This document shows, piece by piece, positions 21,070-33,297 of a stretch of 64,000 bases of DNA (position 1 is its first letter; the number at the start of each line of letters is the position of its first letter). Under the pieces are notes generated by a model. That model saw nothing but the letters and a program-made list of their open reading frames with translations. It was not told the origin of the DNA and did not search any database. Where the stretch lies: the NCBI RefSeq assembly GCF_008035925.1, contig NZ_CP036264.1, positions 8,098,343 through 8,162,342 on the forward strand. Direction: 5' to 3'. This DNA is from Stieleria maiorica. Lineage in GTDB: Bacteria; Planctomycetota; Planctomycetia; Pirellulales; Pirellulaceae. The translations under genes were made by a program, and so were the position numbers.

Positions 21070-21591
21070 ATGGCTACGGCGACAGGGATCGAATCCATCG
21101 AGTCGGCAGAACGACGCGCCAAGCGGTTTTGGATCGCGTTGGTCGTGTTTCTGTTTGCGATCCAATGCACCATCATGGGGCTGGTGATGCACCTGGCGAT
21201 CGGCGATCCGTCGGCCGCCGTGGTGCCCGATTACCATAACCGGGCGCTGAACTGGGATGAGGCGCGGCGAACCCTGGAGGCTGCCGATCGGCTGGGGTGG
21301 CAGATCCGCTTTGAAGCCTCCGATGTCGCAGACGATCGGGGCATGCGGGCGATCGAATTGAACATCACCGACGAGCAGGGCGATGGGATCGATAACTTGG
21401 TGGTCGGCGGCAAGTTGTACCACCACGCGCGGGCCGACGAGGTCAGCCCGGTTTCGCTGAAGTCGATCGGCGAGGGAAATTATTTGGCGTTGGTGCCGGC
21501 CGGGCGAGCGGGCATTTGGCAACTGGAACTCAAGATCGATGGGGCTTCGGAGCCGGTGGCACAGTCGTTGACCTTCAACATCAAACGCTAG
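21070..21591 (+). CDS. ccoH: FixH-like protein (CcoH)
   Basis: A 173-residue protein with a short basic N-terminus, one membrane helix (about 20-43) and a periplasmic beta-rich domain containing VVPDYHNRALNWDEAR, the typical FixH DYYxK(A/G)-like region. FixH/CcoH is needed for assembly or stability of cbb3 oxidase and is usually found between ccoG and ccoI, as here. It begins on the base after the ccoG stop and ends 2 bp before the next start. The copper ligands of FixH are not well defined, so none are claimed. Confidence 0.85.
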   Translation: MATATGIESIESAERRAKRFWIALVVFLFAIQCTIMGLVMHLAIGDPSAAVVPDYHNRALNWDEARRTLEAADRLGWQIRFEASDVADDRGMRAIELNITDEQGDGIDNLVVGGKLYHHARADEVSPVSLKSIGEGNYLALVPAGRAGIWQLELKIDGASEPVAQSLTFNIKR

Positions 21592-21593
21592 CG

Positions 21594-22406
21594 ATGGACA
21601 CAATCCTTGTATTGGTCACGGCGGTCGTGACCGCCAGTGTTTTGGGCAGCATGCACTGCGTCGGCATGTGCGGGCCGCTGGCGATTTGGGCCAGCGGCGG
21701 CGGCGACCAAGTCAGCCGCGGCACCTTGGCGGCGTCCACCACGCTGTACCATCTGGGACGATTGCTGACCTACACGCTGGCCGGAGGTGTGGCCGGATTG
21801 ATCGGCAACATCATCGACATCGGCGGCGACACGCTGGGCATCCAGGTCGCCGCGGCCAGGGTTGTCGGCGCGGCGATGATCGCGATGGGATTGTGGAAGC
21901 TTTGGAGCCTCTGGAGGGGCCGATCGAAAAACGTCTCCGCGGCGCCGTCGGCGGTGGGAAAGGTGCTGGTCAAATTGAGGCCGTATATCTTTCGGTTGCC
22001 GATCGCCGGTCGCGGATTTGCGACGGGATTGTTGACGACGCTGCTGCCGTGTGGCTGGTTGTATTTGTTCGCGTTGATCGCGGCTGGAACGGGCAGCCCG
22101 ATGCGTGGGGCGATCGTGATGGCGGCGTTTTGGCTGGGCAGTGTCCCGGCGTTGGTCGGTCTGGTCGCCGGGGTGCGCGTGTTGTCGCTTCGATTTTCAC
22201 GACTGGTCCCGGGGCTGGCCGCGCTGATGCTGATTTTTGCGGGCTGCTTCACGGCCTCGGGGCGCGGATTCAGTGGTTTGGATTCGCTGGAGGAATTGAA
22301 GTCGTCGGGAACGACGATCGAGCAAGTCGAACAATCAGGGGAGAAACCGTTGCCGTGCTGTCAGGTGAAGGATTCTTTCGATCACAAACTGAGCCGCAGG
22401 CGCTAG
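21594..22406 (+). CDS. SafE/DsbD-type membrane protein of the cbb3 maturation locus
   Basis: A 270-residue protein with about six membrane helices and two conserved Cys in the first helix (GSMHCVGMCGP, C22 and C26). A second conserved segment TGLLTTLLPCGWLY matches the second half of the DsbD_2 / sulfite-exporter-like family. Members next to ccoGHI are thought to help cytochrome or copper maturation by moving reductant or metal across the membrane. It starts 2 bp after the fixH-like stop. The tail carries a CC pair (LPCCQVKD) that could bind metal. An exact substrate cannot be deduced. Confidence 0.82.
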   Translation: MDTILVLVTAVVTASVLGSMHCVGMCGPLAIWASGGGDQVSRGTLAASTTLYHLGRLLTYTLAGGVAGLIGNIIDIGGDTLGIQVAAARVVGAAMIAMGLWKLWSLWRGRSKNVSAAPSAVGKVLVKLRPYIFRLPIAGRGFATGLLTTLLPCGWLYLFALIAAGTGSPMRGAIVMAAFWLGSVPALVGLVAGVRVLSLRFSRLVPGLAALMLIFAGCFTASGRGFSGLDSLEELKSSGTTIEQVEQSGEKPLPCCQVKDSFDHKLSRRR

Positions 22407-22524
22407 CCTCGGGCCTTACGAGTCTCGAATGGCAATCCAAGGCCCGCGGCTAGCGCCGTCGGTTCATACTTTAGGTGGCATTGGGCTCGCGCCAAACGGC
22501 TGACAATCGATTGTCATCAGCCGG
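22397..22524. repeat. Inverted repeats after the SafE-like gene
   Basis: The arms GGCGCTAGCC...CGGGCCTT and AAGGCCCG...GGCTAGCGCC (about 22397-22455) can pair to form a long hairpin over the end of the SafE-like gene. A second palindrome, CGGCTGACAATCGATTGTCA followed by TCAGCCG, lies at about 22498-22524. They could act as transcription end or attenuator for the ccoG-H-SafE unit. No T-tract follows, so an intrinsic terminator is not claimed. Confidence 0.65.
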
Positions 22525-22568
22525 CTCGCGCGAGCGCGAGTGGCCTAAACTTAGCGGTAGTGGGCATC

Positions 22569-22640
22569 AGCCGCCCCCAGTCGCTGCGAGGCAGCGACCG
22601 GGAATCGCCTAAAGGCTAGACACGAGCGATTGCTGAATCC
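22569..22640 (+). repeat. Dispersed repeat upstream of ccoI (copy 1)
   Basis: Sequence AGCCGCCC followed by TCGCTGC, GCAGCGACCGGGAATCGCCT and AAAGGCTAGACAC is almost identical to 25209-25280 upstream of ccoS/copA. The inner TCGCTGC/GCAGCGA pair forms a hairpin. It begins about 120 bp before the ccoI start codon. Confidence 0.85.
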
Positions 22641-22688
22641 CCTTTCTCTGTCCTACCCCAAAAACAAGTTTGGACGAAGCATCTCGAC

Positions 22689-25175
22689 ATGTCATCGACC
22701 GCATCCACGCCGCAAGCCGATTCGACCTCCCAGCCACAGCGCTGTGAGATCCCTTGTGTGCATTGTGGGTTGCCGACCGTTTGCAGCAGCGCCGACGATC
22801 CGACACGGGTGTTTTGCTGCGGTGGTTGCCGTCAGGCGTACGAGTTGATTCATGGTTGGGGGTTGGACGACTATTACGCGATCCGCGACCGGTCGGGCGG
22901 ATCGACCGGCGTGTTTGCCAAAGCGGACGCGTCTCGCTACGACTGCTTTGACGACGATCAGTATCTGGGGGCGTCGGCGCCCCGACGTGGATCCGACGGC
23001 AGCCTGTCGACAGAGCTGTCGGTCAGCGGCTTACACTGCGCGGCGTGCGCGTGGCTGATCGAAAACGTCGCCGGGCGGACGCGGGGATGGCACCTGGCGA
23101 GGGTTCGATTGAATCGTCACACCGTTCAGATCGTCTTCGATCCCGAGCAGATCAAGCTCAGCGAAATCGCCCATCTGATCGGCAAGTTGGGTTACACGCT
23201 GTCGCCGCTGACGACCGAACCGGTGGACCGTTTCCGCCAGGAGAACCGCCGGTTGTTGATGCAGATCGCCGCGGCCGGTTTTTGTGCGGCCAATGCGATG
23301 TGGATCGCGATCGCACTGTATGCCGGTGACGCATCGGGCGTTGCCAGCGAGCACCGACTGTTTTTGCGGATCGCCGCGGCGGTGTTGGGTGTCGCCACGG
23401 TTGCGTTTCCAGGCCGGACGTTTTTCGTCAGTGCGCTGGCGGCGCTGCGAAACTGGACGCCGCACATGGACCTGCCGGTCGCGTTGGGGCTTTCGGTGGG
23501 CACGATCGTCGGATTGGTCAACGCGATCAGCGGTAGCGGCGAAGTCTATTTTGATTCGCTGGCGATGCTGGTGTTCTTGTTGCTGATCGGGCGTTGGATT
23601 CAGTTCCGACAACAGCATCGTGCGGCCAGCGCGGTCGATCTGTTGCTGCGGATCACACCCCAGCATGCCCGATTGATCGATAAAGATTCCGCCGATGCTC
23701 CCGCGCGCTGGGTGATGGTCAATTCATTGACCGCGGGGCAGGTGATCCGGGTCAACGTGTCCGAGAGCATTCCCGTTGATGGGCGGATCGTCGAGGGAGA
23801 AACGATGGTCGATCGATCGTTATTGACCGGTGAAAGCGTCCCGGTGGAAGCAAGCGTCGGCGACGGCGTGACTGCGGGCACGGTCAACCTGTCGCGACCG
23901 ATCACGGTGCGTGTCGAAGCGATCGGGTCGGACAGTCGCATCGGGCGGGTGATGGAATCGGTCGAGGCGGCGATGGCTCAGCGAACGCCGATTGTGCAAT
24001 TGGCCGACCGCATCGGCGGCGTTTTTGTTGTCGTGGTGACGCTGCTGGCGGTGATCGCGTTCGCCGCCTGGGCGCGTCACGGAATCGACCTCGCGACGGC
24101 CCATGCGACGTCGTTGTTGATCGTCGCCTGTCCGTGTGCGTTGGCACTGGCGACGCCGCTTGCGATCGCGGTTTCGCTCGGTCGGGCGGCGAAACGAAAG
24201 ATCTTGATTCGCGACGGCGATGTGCTGCAGCAGCTTAGCGGTCGCGGCACCGTGTGGTTTGACAAGACGGGCACGTTGACCGAAGGACGTCCGCGGGCGG
24301 AACTTGTCTATGGACCGACCGAAGCGTTACAGATGGCCGCGGCGATCGAACGCGAGTGTTGTCACCCGATCGCCGATGCGATTCTGCGTGAAGCGGATCG
24401 GTTGGATCTTGCGCCGCCGGCGCAGGTGGACGCGATCGAGTTGGAGATGGGGGGGATTTCGGGCCGCTGCGAAGGAAGCCGGGTCGACGTAGGCAACGAA
24501 ACGTTTCTGCGTCGTCAAGGCGCCGTGCCGTCGACGGAAATCTTGGATCAGACGCAGCGTTGTTTGGAAAATCAAACCACACCCGTGATCGTCGCGATCG
24601 ATGGCCAAGCGATCGCGGTGCTGGCGATCGCCGATCCGATCAAACGTGACGCCAAATCGACGGTCGATCGGATCCGCCGGTCCGGCTGGGGGGTGGGGAT
24701 TTTATCGGGTGACCACCGCGAGTTGGTCGACAAAGTGTCGCGCCGGGTCGGCATCGATCCGCAAAATGCGTTGGGCGGCCTTTCGCCGGAAGACAAGTTG
24801 AAACAGGTGACTGCCGATGGCGCGGGGCCGGTGGTGATGATCGGCGATGGGGCCAACGACGCGGCGGCGTTGGCGGCGGCGGACGTGGGGATCGCGGTGC
24901 GTGGGGGGGCCGAGGTGAGCCTGCAGGCGGCACCGGTGTTCGTCGCGTCGGGGACGCTGGAGAGCGTGGCGGACCTCGTGGACGCGTCGCGGCGGACGAA
25001 CCATTTGATCCGCACGACGTTTGCGGTTTCGCTGGCGTACAATGTGGTCGCCGTCGTGTTGGCGATGTTGGGATTCATCAGCCCGCTGGTCGCGGCGGTG
25101 TTGATGCCGATCAGTTCGGTGTCCGTGTTGTCATTGACACTCGCCTGGCCGACGTTTGCCGATCAGGCAGAATAG
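22689..25175 (+). CDS. ccoI: Copper-type P1B-ATPase CcoI (FixI)
   Basis: An 828-residue membrane ATPase. Residues about 20-60 form a Cys-rich module (PCVHCGLP, FCCGGC) typical of FixI/CcoI. A heavy-metal-associated domain with LHCAACAWLIENV lies near residues 115-127. The membrane domain includes the transport motif ACPCALALATP (near 480), preceded by the phosphatase motif LLTGESVPV; the P-domain has DKTGTLTEG (near 525) and GDGANDAAAL. CcoI exports copper to the periplasmic side for insertion into the cbb3 active site. It starts at ATG 22689, about 280 bp after the SafE-like gene, with palindromic repeats between. A second, different copper ATPase follows downstream. Confidence 0.94.
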   Translation: MSSTASTPQADSTSQPQRCEIPCVHCGLPTVCSSADDPTRVFCCGGCRQAYELIHGWGLDDYYAIRDRSGGSTGVFAKADASRYDCFDDDQYLGASAPRRGSDGSLSTELSVSGLHCAACAWLIENVAGRTRGWHLARVRLNRHTVQIVFDPEQIKLSEIAHLIGKLGYTLSPLTTEPVDRFRQENRRLLMQIAAAGFCAANAMWIAIALYAGDASGVASEHRLFLRIAAAVLGVATVAFPGRTFFVSALAALRNWTPHMDLPVALGLSVGTIVGLVNAISGSGEVYFDSLAMLVFLLLIGRWIQFRQQHRAASAVDLLLRITPQHARLIDKDSADAPARWVMVNSLTAGQVIRVNVSESIPVDGRIVEGETMVDRSLLTGESVPVEASVGDGVTAGTVNLSRPITVRVEAIGSDSRIGRVMESVEAAMAQRTPIVQLADRIGGVFVVVVTLLAVIAFAAWARHGIDLATAHATSLLIVACPCALALATPLAIAVSLGRAAKRKILIRDGDVLQQLSGRGTVWFDKTGTLTEGRPRAELVYGPTEALQMAAAIERECCHPIADAILREADRLDLAPPAQVDAIELEMGGISGRCEGSRVDVGNETFLRRQGAVPSTEILDQTQRCLENQTTPVIVAIDGQAIAVLAIADPIKRDAKSTVDRIRRSGWGVGILSGDHRELVDKVSRRVGIDPQNALGGLSPEDKLKQVTADGAGPVVMIGDGANDAAALAAADVGIAVRGGAEVSLQAAPVFVASGTLESVADLVDASRRTNHLIRTTFAVSLAYNVVAVVLAMLGFISPLVAAVLMPISSVSVLSLTLAWPTFADQAE

Positions 25176-25208
25176 CGGTCCGAGCGAATGTGTTGGTGTC
25201 CAGGCTTT

Positions 25209-25280
25209 AGCCGCCCATTGTCGCTGCCTTGCAGCGACCGGGAATCGCCTAAAGGCTAGACACCAACGTTCGCTGAATCG
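25209..25280 (+). repeat. Dispersed repeat upstream of ccoS (copy 2)
   Basis: Second copy of the element at 22569-22640; the stretch GCAGCGACCGGGAATCGCCT followed by AAAGGCTAGACAC is identical in both. An outer pair (AGGCTTTAG near 25202 and CTAAAGGCT near 25250) gives imperfect pairing around the inner hairpin. It lies 40-110 bp before ccoS. Confidence 0.85.
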
Positions 25281-25319
25281 CTTGTTGCTTGTATCCGAGC
25301 CATTGAGGTGTTTTTCAAA

Positions 25320-25524
25320 ATGAGTGTGCTGTACATCGCATTGCCGATCGCGTTGCTGCTTGGTGGCGGCGGGCTGTTGGCATGCCTGTATTGCATCCGC
25401 GACGGCCAGTACGACGATCTGGATTCGCCCTCGGTCCGAATCCTGGTGGATGAACACCGGGTGGACGATCAAGATGCGCGTGACGGGCCGGTCGACGAAG
25501 ATTTATCAGGAAGCAATCAAGAAC

Positions 25525-25532
<8 letters not shown>
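25320..25532 (+). CDS. ccoS: cbb3-type oxidase assembly protein CcoS
   Basis: A 70-residue protein with one N-terminal membrane helix ([20 protein letters not shown]) followed by the CcoS signature [18 protein letters not shown]. CcoS is required for haem/copper cofactor insertion in cbb3 oxidase and normally follows ccoI. ATG 25320 is preferred, with GAGG at 25305-25308 upstream; GTG 25308 is an alternative. The C-terminal half is acidic. Its end overlaps the next ATPase start by 8 bp. Confidence 0.9.
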
Positions 25533-27777
<2,245 letters not shown>

Positions 27778-27818
27778 TGCTCCGTCGACTATTGAAGGGA
27801 AGGGGCGGCGGAAAGGGG

Positions 27819-27903
27819 GTAAGAAGATTTTGGAGGTAAGAAAATTTTGAAATGCACCATCCCTTCGATTAAATAAATTTTCTTACCTCCTTAATCTTCC
27901 TAC
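27819..27903. repeat. Long inverted repeat after copA
   Basis: Left arm 27819-27848 (GTAAGAAGATT, then GGAGGTAAGAAAATTTT) pairs almost perfectly with right arm 27874-27903 (AAATTTTCTTACCTCC, then AATCTTCCTAC) around a 25-bp loop. The AT-rich arms contrast with the GC-rich surroundings. It lies between copA and the convergent epimerase gene, so it could be a bidirectional terminator or a dispersed palindromic repeat. Confidence 0.85.
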
Positions 27904-27968
27904 CTCTCCACCGGCTGATCGTTCCCGGTCAAGTCGGTTGGAATCCGTGGACCGATCTCTGGTGTCGA

Positions 27969-28991
27969 TCACCGGCCCCTTTTAATCCAACCGTTGTCGA
28001 CGTACCAACTTGTGGTCTCATCGATCCTTTCTTGAAGCGTCTTGGCGGGTTGGAACCCGGTCTCGCGGCGGAGCCGTGCGGCGTCGCAGGCCCAGGATCC
28101 TGCGGTCGCCTCTCTGGCTTTGTCGATGCTCAGGATGTGCGGCCGACCGCGAAGCCGGGAAACACCACTGTTGATCGTTGCGATGGTCCAGATCAGCGGC
28201 GAAGGGCTGCGGACGATCCAGACGTGTTGTTTGCCCAACGATCGGCCGATCATCTGTCCAAGTTCCGCGTACGTCGGTGTTTCATCGGCGGCCGCGAAAT
28301 AGATGCCTCGGCGATCGGTCGCGTTGTGGCAAACACGCATGCCGGCCGTTGCGACCAGGACCAGCGCATGGCAGAGGTCGTCGACGTGGATCACGGAGAA
28401 GAGGTGGTCGGCAATGCCGGGGACCAAGTGCAGGTTCCATTTCGCGATCCCGCCAAACATCTCGAAACCATCGCGATCGCCGGGGCCCAGCACGATCGGC
28501 GGGCGGAGGATGGAGATCGGAACGGAATCGGCGTACTCCAGCAGTGCCGATTCGCCGCCCAGTTTGCTTTTCCCGTAATCGGAAACCGGCGCGGGTTCGT
28601 CGGTTTCACTCCGCAGGGTGGATCCGTTGCATGGTCCGGCGGCGGCCAGGGAGGACACGTGGACCAGCGTGGGCGGCGTGTCGCGATCGGCGCAGGCCTC
28701 GGCCAACAGCCGCGGCCCGAGCAGGTTGGCTTGTTCGAACTCCCGTTTCCGCAGCGCTTTGGTCGTTCCGGCCAGATTGAAGACGACGTCGCAATCACGG
28801 ACGGCATCGTCCAGCGATCGCCGGTCGGACAGATCGCCGACGATGAACTGTGGATCAAACGCTTGCAGGCCGCGTCGATCTGAGGTGGATCGAACCAGGC
28901 ACGTGACGCGATCACCGCGGGCCGAAAGATGGCGGACCAACTGGGTACCGATGAAACCGGTCGCGCCGGTGACGAGAACGTTGGCCATCAC
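27969..28991 (-). CDS. NAD-dependent epimerase/dehydratase (extended SDR)
   Basis: A 340-residue extended short-chain dehydrogenase/reductase. The N-terminal Rossmann motif is VTGATGFIGTQL (about 7-18), followed by the VFNLAG segment, the HVSSLAAAG segment with the catalytic Ser, and the YGKSK active-site Tyr-Lys pair near residue 143. Such enzymes act on nucleotide sugars or on sterol/flavonoid-like alcohols; the substrate cannot be deduced here. It is the last gene of a minus-strand run after the DUF1592-type and DUF1552 genes, 29 bp downstream of the latter. Two adjacent ATG codons (28991, 28988) are equally good starts. Confidence 0.85.
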   Translation of the reverse strand: MMANVLVTGATGFIGTQLVRHLSARGDRVTCLVRSTSDRRGLQAFDPQFIVGDLSDRRSLDDAVRDCDVVFNLAGTTKALRKREFEQANLLGPRLLAEACADRDTPPTLVHVSSLAAAGPCNGSTLRSETDEPAPVSDYGKSKLGGESALLEYADSVPISILRPPIVLGPGDRDGFEMFGGIAKWNLHLVPGIADHLFSVIHVDDLCHALVLVATAGMRVCHNATDRRGIYFAAADETPTYAELGQMIGRSLGKQHVWIVRSPSPLIWTIATINSGVSRLRGRPHILSIDKAREATAGSWACDAARLRRETGFQPAKTLQERIDETTSWYVDNGWIKRGR

Positions 28992-29020
28992 TCTGGTTCG
29001 GCAAGAGTCTTTGAGGCGGG

Positions 29021-30343
29021 CTACGCCCGTGTCGGTTCAAGCCCCTTCATCGTCGATTTCCCGCTCGAAAACTCATCGGTCGGCAGTCCGGATTGCTGCA
29101 ACACCGAGACGAACAGGTTGGCTAAAGGATAATTGTTGCTGCGATCAAAGGCGAGATGTTGTCCGTGGCGGAAGCCACCACCCCCAACGAGTACGGGCAG
29201 GTTGCGGTTGTCGTGGCTGGAGGCGTTGCCGAGATTGCTGGTCATCAAGACGGAGGTCTGGTCGAGCAAGTTGCCTTCGGTTTCTTCAAAGCCAGCCAGG
29301 CTGCGGAGGAAATCGCCATAGGCCGCAACGATTTCTTCTTCGATCAACGCCAACTGAGCGAGCTTGTCCGCGTCGCGACCATGATGGCTGAGCGTGTGAT
29401 AGCCCTCGTCGACGCCTTCGATCGGCAGCTTGGCGTTGCCGCCGGGTAGGTTCAGCGTGATGAATCGCGTCGAGTCGGTTTGCAGAGCCAGTTTCATCAA
29501 GCTCAGCATCATCGCCTGGCAGCCGACCAGGTCATTTGCGTCCGGCGGGGTCGGCGGTTTGGCGTCGACGACCGGCTTGGGCAGTTTTGCCCAGCGTTCG
29601 TTGGCGGCCATGCGCAATTCAAGTTCACGGACGCTGGAAAAGTACGAATCCAGTCGATTGCGGTCACCAGCGCCCAGATCGCGTTGCAATCGCTTGGCGT
29701 CGTCGTTGACCACGTCCATGATGCTGCGTCCGCTGCGAATCCGATCGGCTTGCCGCAGGCGTTCCTCTTGTGACTGGTCGATGAACAGCGTGGCGAACAA
29801 CCGGGCGGGCGAACTTTCCGAAGGGATCATCGCCCCGGTGTCGGTGTAGGAGGGGCTTTGCGTTCCGCTGGTGCTGAGGACCAACGACGGATAACGCGTG
29901 GCACCGCCGAGATGCTTGGCCAGGTATTGATCGACCGAGATGGTGTTCTTGGCGCTGCCGCTGTTTCCGATCGGTGTCGCGGTCAAGATGCTCGCTTCGG
30001 CGCGGTGCCCGTTTGAAACGCCCGGGTGACTGCTGCCGGAGACGACCGTGAATTGATCGCGGATGTCGTCCAGTTGTTTCAAGTAGCGGGACGGCGAATA
30101 CGTTTGGCCGGATTGTTCGGGGAACAAGTTTTCGGCCAGCAGTCCCAACCCGATCGAAACCGAGACGAATCGTTGGGGCGGGGGATCGGTCTGCGTTCCC
30201 GCAGATGCTTGCATCGCCGACAACCACGGCAGTGACATCGCGACGCCGCTGCCACGCAGCACCGTGCGCCGGGCCAGACGACTTTTGGCAGAATGAAAAC
30301 GGGTCGGTTCGCGATTTTCGGCGTGGGCTTGTTGGTTCGTCAT
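29021..30343 (-). CDS. DUF1552 domain-containing secreted protein
   Basis: A 440-residue protein with a twin-arginine-like signal ([19 protein letters not shown], about 24-42) and the DUF1552 pattern: [34 protein letters not shown] and the C-terminal [17 protein letters not shown]1552 proteins are almost confined to planctomycetes and relatives and are nearly always encoded next to DUF1592-type cytochromes, as here, with a 4-bp gap. The folded enzyme is presumably exported by Tat. The family resembles sulfatase/alkaline-phosphatase-fold DUF1501 proteins in genomic setting, but its reaction is unknown. Confidence 0.9.
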   Translation of the reverse strand: MTNQQAHAENREPTRFHSAKSRLARRTVLRGSGVAMSLPWLSAMQASAGTQTDPPPQRFVSVSIGLGLLAENLFPEQSGQTYSPSRYLKQLDDIRDQFTVVSGSSHPGVSNGHRAEASILTATPIGNSGSAKNTISVDQYLAKHLGGATRYPSLVLSTSGTQSPSYTDTGAMIPSESSPARLFATLFIDQSQEERLRQADRIRSGRSIMDVVNDDAKRLQRDLGAGDRNRLDSYFSSVRELELRMAANERWAKLPKPVVDAKPPTPPDANDLVGCQAMMLSLMKLALQTDSTRFITLNLPGGNAKLPIEGVDEGYHTLSHHGRDADKLAQLALIEEEIVAAYGDFLRSLAGFEETEGNLLDQTSVLMTSNLGNASSHDNRNLPVLVGGGGFRHGQHLAFDRSNNYPLANLFVSVLQQSGLPTDEFSSGKSTMKGLEPTRA

Positions 30344-30347
30344 CGTA

Positions 30348-32804
30348 TCACTTGGTAAGGAAAGTATGGCTGGTCACAACGGCTTCGATCAGCGAGCGCA
30401 ATCGATAGCCGTCGGCTGTGGTTAGAGAGACGATTTGGTCCAGAGTTTTACGGTCGGCGAAGGTGATCTCGTGGCCGGTCGCGTAGATGAGCAATTGCGC
30501 GGCAAAGTTGCGGGCGATGCGATGGTCATCGTCGGCGGCCAGGTTTCTAAATGCGACAAACGAATCGAACTCCCGACCGTCGGCAAGCCGGTACGCCGAG
30601 TCGACTGGGGGGCCTTTCTTGTACGACTTGCCTTTACGCGTCAGATAATGATCCCGCCACTTGCCGGCGGCATCAAAGTGTTCCAACGCGAACCCCGGCG
30701 GATCGATTTTCGCGTGGCAGGACGCGCACTCGGTTTGCGAACGGTGTTTTTCAAGGATCTGGCGAACCGTCGTGGCACCGCGGACGTCGGGTTCGATCGC
30801 GGGCACGTTGGCCGGTGGATCGGGGATGGGTATGCCGAGCAATCTGTCGCAGATCCAGACGCCGCGGACGACCGGCGACGTGTTGGACCCGTTGGCGGTC
30901 ACCTTCAGGATCGATCCGTGAGTCATCAGACCGCCGCGGAAGGGGTGGTCCGCGATCGAAACACGTTTCCATTGCGACGGGGCGATGTCGGCTTGGATGT
31001 CGTAGTAGCGTGCCAGACGATTGTTCAGCCAGGTGAAGTCGGAATCGACCAGCATCCGCGCGGGCTGGTTTTCGACGATCAACGTTTCCAGGTAGCGACG
31101 CGTTTCACCGACCATCGCGTTTTGAACGACTAGGTCAAAGTCCCGATGCATCCGGCGATCCGGTTCGGTGAAATCGATGTCGGCAAGGTCCAGCCACTGG
31201 TCGGAGAAATCGTTGATGAAGTACTGCAGCGTTTGGCTATCGAGCAAACGGCGTGTCTGGGCAACAATCTCAGCCGGATCGGATAGACGGCCTGCGTCGG
31301 CTGCCCCACGCAGTTCCGTGTCAGGGGCTTTGCCGGTCAACATGTAACTGAGCCGATTGGCGACGGCGTGGTCGCTCAATCGTCCGGGCGCTTCGGTGAA
31401 ATAAATGAATCGCGGGGAGCACAGCACGGCTCGATACGCTTGTCGCAGCACATCGATCGGATCGTCGTTGTCCTTGATGCCGCGGTCGATCAGGCGAGTG
31501 TAGGGTTGCAACACCTCCGGCGTGACGGGGCTGCGAAAGGCTGCGGCGGCAAAGTCATGCAGACGTTTTTTCAGGTCTTCCGCCGGTGTGTCACTTCGGA
31601 GTTCAAAGCGTTTTGATTTTCGGTCGTATCGAACATCCAAATCGCCGAACAGGGCATGCTTGACGGCGGCTCGGTCTCCGCCCGGATAAATCCGCTCGAT
31701 CGTTAGCGCGTGCATCGCGACACCGGGAACGTTTTGCGGTTCGCCTTCGCCGAATCCGATTTGACCGCCTTTGAAACTCGCCTTTTTCAGCGTGACATCG
31801 GCGGGGCGGATTTCCAGCATGTGATCTTCTTCGATCCACGCGGTGAAGGTAAACGTTTTCGGCGACTCGGTCGCTTCGAAGGCACCGACCCAGTGCATCA
31901 GCGGTGCATTGGAAACACATTTGCCACTTCGAATGGAACACCAAAGGCCGCGGTCGTCGGGCATCTTCAACGAAGACGCATCGAGCGTGATGCGATACCA
32001 GCCCGGCTTGTCGACGGTGCTGCGGGAAATGCGTCCATAAAAGGAGACGCCACCGGACCAGATGACCGCCGCGCCTTGACGCAGTTCGGGGTCGCGATTT
32101 CGTTGGCCCGGACGCTTATTGGCGATTCGCTCCGCGGGCAGATCGATGACGGTCTCGTCCTGGTTGTCGCGAAGTCGGGCGAAGGCCAGGTCCAAGGCCG
32201 CATCGACGACACGAAGATGGTCTTCGAGATGATAGTGGGACATCGACTGAGCATCGGCGATGTTGCGAAAGCCATCGGTGCGCTGTTCGTCGGGCATCAA
32301 TTGCGAGAGCGGGGCTGCGATCGCAAACAGGTCACCGAGCGTGCGCTCGAGTTGTTGGTTGGTCAGTCGTCGCGAGAGCACGCGTCCGAGAGATTGATGG
32401 TGTGACGAGACCAGGTTGTCAATCGACTTGGAGGTGGTCTTCAGAAACCGCGTTTTTTGATCTGTATCGACTTCACCGTATTCCGATGGCGGCATTTCAC
32501 CGTCGGCGATGCGATCAATCACGCGAACCCAAGTCGCAAGGTTCTTGGGGGCGGAAGAGCCTGTCAGGTCATCGGGTTGAAGTCGGTTGAGGTCGAAGCC
32601 GCCTTCGCCTTCACTGCCGTCGTGGCAGTCCAGGCAGTTTTGTTGCAAGAACGTCATCGCGTGACGGTTGCGTCCATCGGTAGGTTGCGTTTGTTTCTTG
32701 TGGGCCGCTTCTGCGGCGGTCGCGTGTTGCAGTGGCGGATGCGAGGTGACGATCACTGCCAAAATCGCGAACGTCGTCGTTGCGTAACGTCGCGTGGCGG
32801 TCAT
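30348..32804 (-). CDS. Planctomycete cytochrome with DUF1587/1592/1588/1585 modules
   Basis: An 818-residue exported multidomain protein. ATG 32804 is chosen because a signal peptide follows ([20 protein letters not shown]); the open frame upstream is repeat sequence. The PSD1-type cytochrome domain has CLDCH at C57-H61. Middle modules match DUF1587 ([13 protein letters not shown]), DUF1595/1592 ([34 protein letters not shown]) and DUF1588 ([18 protein letters not shown]). A second haem motif CASCH is at C693-H697 ([13 protein letters not shown]), and a DUF1585 tail closes the protein. It is thought to be a periplasmic redox enzyme used in polysaccharide or organic-matter breakdown; the substrate is unknown. 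It pairs with the DUF1552 gene downstream. Confidence 0.92.
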   Translation of the reverse strand: MTATRRYATTTFAILAVIVTSHPPLQHATAAEAAHKKQTQPTDGRNRHAMTFLQQNCLDCHDGSEGEGGFDLNRLQPDDLTGSSAPKNLATWVRVIDRIADGEMPPSEYGEVDTDQKTRFLKTTSKSIDNLVSSHHQSLGRVLSRRLTNQQLERTLGDLFAIAAPLSQLMPDEQRTDGFRNIADAQSMSHYHLEDHLRVVDAALDLAFARLRDNQDETVIDLPAERIANKRPGQRNRDPELRQGAAVIWSGGVSFYGRISRSTVDKPGWYRITLDASSLKMPDDRGLWCSIRSGKCVSNAPLMHWVGAFEATESPKTFTFTAWIEEDHMLEIRPADVTLKKASFKGGQIGFGEGEPQNVPGVAMHALTIERIYPGGDRAAVKHALFGDLDVRYDRKSKRFELRSDTPAEDLKKRLHDFAAAAFRSPVTPEVLQPYTRLIDRGIKDNDDPIDVLRQAYRAVLCSPRFIYFTEAPGRLSDHAVANRLSYMLTGKAPDTELRGAADAGRLSDPAEIVAQTRRLLDSQTLQYFINDFSDQWLDLADIDFTEPDRRMHRDFDLVVQNAMVGETRRYLETLIVENQPARMLVDSDFTWLNNRLARYYDIQADIAPSQWKRVSIADHPFRGGLMTHGSILKVTANGSNTSPVVRGVWICDRLLGIPIPDPPANVPAIEPDVRGATTVRQILEKHRSQTECASCHAKIDPPGFALEHFDAAGKWRDHYLTRKGKSYKKGPPVDSAYRLADGREFDSFVAFRNLAADDDHRIARNFAAQLLIYATGHEITFADRKTLDQIVSLTTADGYRLRSLIEAVVTSHTFLTK

Positions 32805-33297
32805 GAACGAGTCACGCGCATATTTGGCTGGACAGCGCCACTTTGACGTCGCTACGTTCGCCGGAGCGTGGACAACGTCTGAGATCCACCTTCTGGCGAA
32901 GGTAGCTACGTTTGACGGGCGGCTAACGATGTATCTCGCGCAAACTGGCGATGTCCGGCTCGCCTTGCATCGAGTCTTCGGATTGATGGGCGGGAAGGCT
33001 TGAATCATCGCTCGGCAGGTCATTGGAGGTGGGATCGAGCGCGGCAACAGGGGGCGATCCAGGTGATCGCGGGTGTCGCGACCCATGTGGAAGGCGGGAT
33101 GGGTCGATGATGCCGCTGTCTCCATTATAGCTACTCGGACAGGAATTCACGATGCAAGTGCGTCGGCAGAGGCTCGCCGGCGAGTTGCCTGAACTGTGAA
33201 GACGGGGCATCAGGCGGTATTCTGGGCAAGGTCGTGGTCTGCTTTGCGAATAGGACCACGCTCCGAGTCGTCTACTTTGTCCGCACAGGCATCAAAA
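32805..33297. other. Divergent gap with a dispersed repeat
   Basis: This 493-bp gap lies between the divergent DUF1592-type gene and the M50 protease. At 32847-32910 it holds a repeat with core GCGTGGACAAC...ATCCACCTTCTGGCGAAGG, also present at 44816-44884. The remainder shows no convincing gene; the frames seen there have no motifs or ribosome binding sites. Confidence 0.6.
32847..32910. repeat. Dispersed palindromic repeat, copy A
   Basis: GTCGCTACGTTCGCCGGAGC and GTGGACAAC are followed by ATCCACCTTCTGGCGAAGGT and AGCTACG. The arms (GTAGC...CGCC and GGCGAAGGTAGCTAC; GTGGA and TCCAC) pair imperfectly. The same element is at 44816-44884. Confidence 0.8.
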
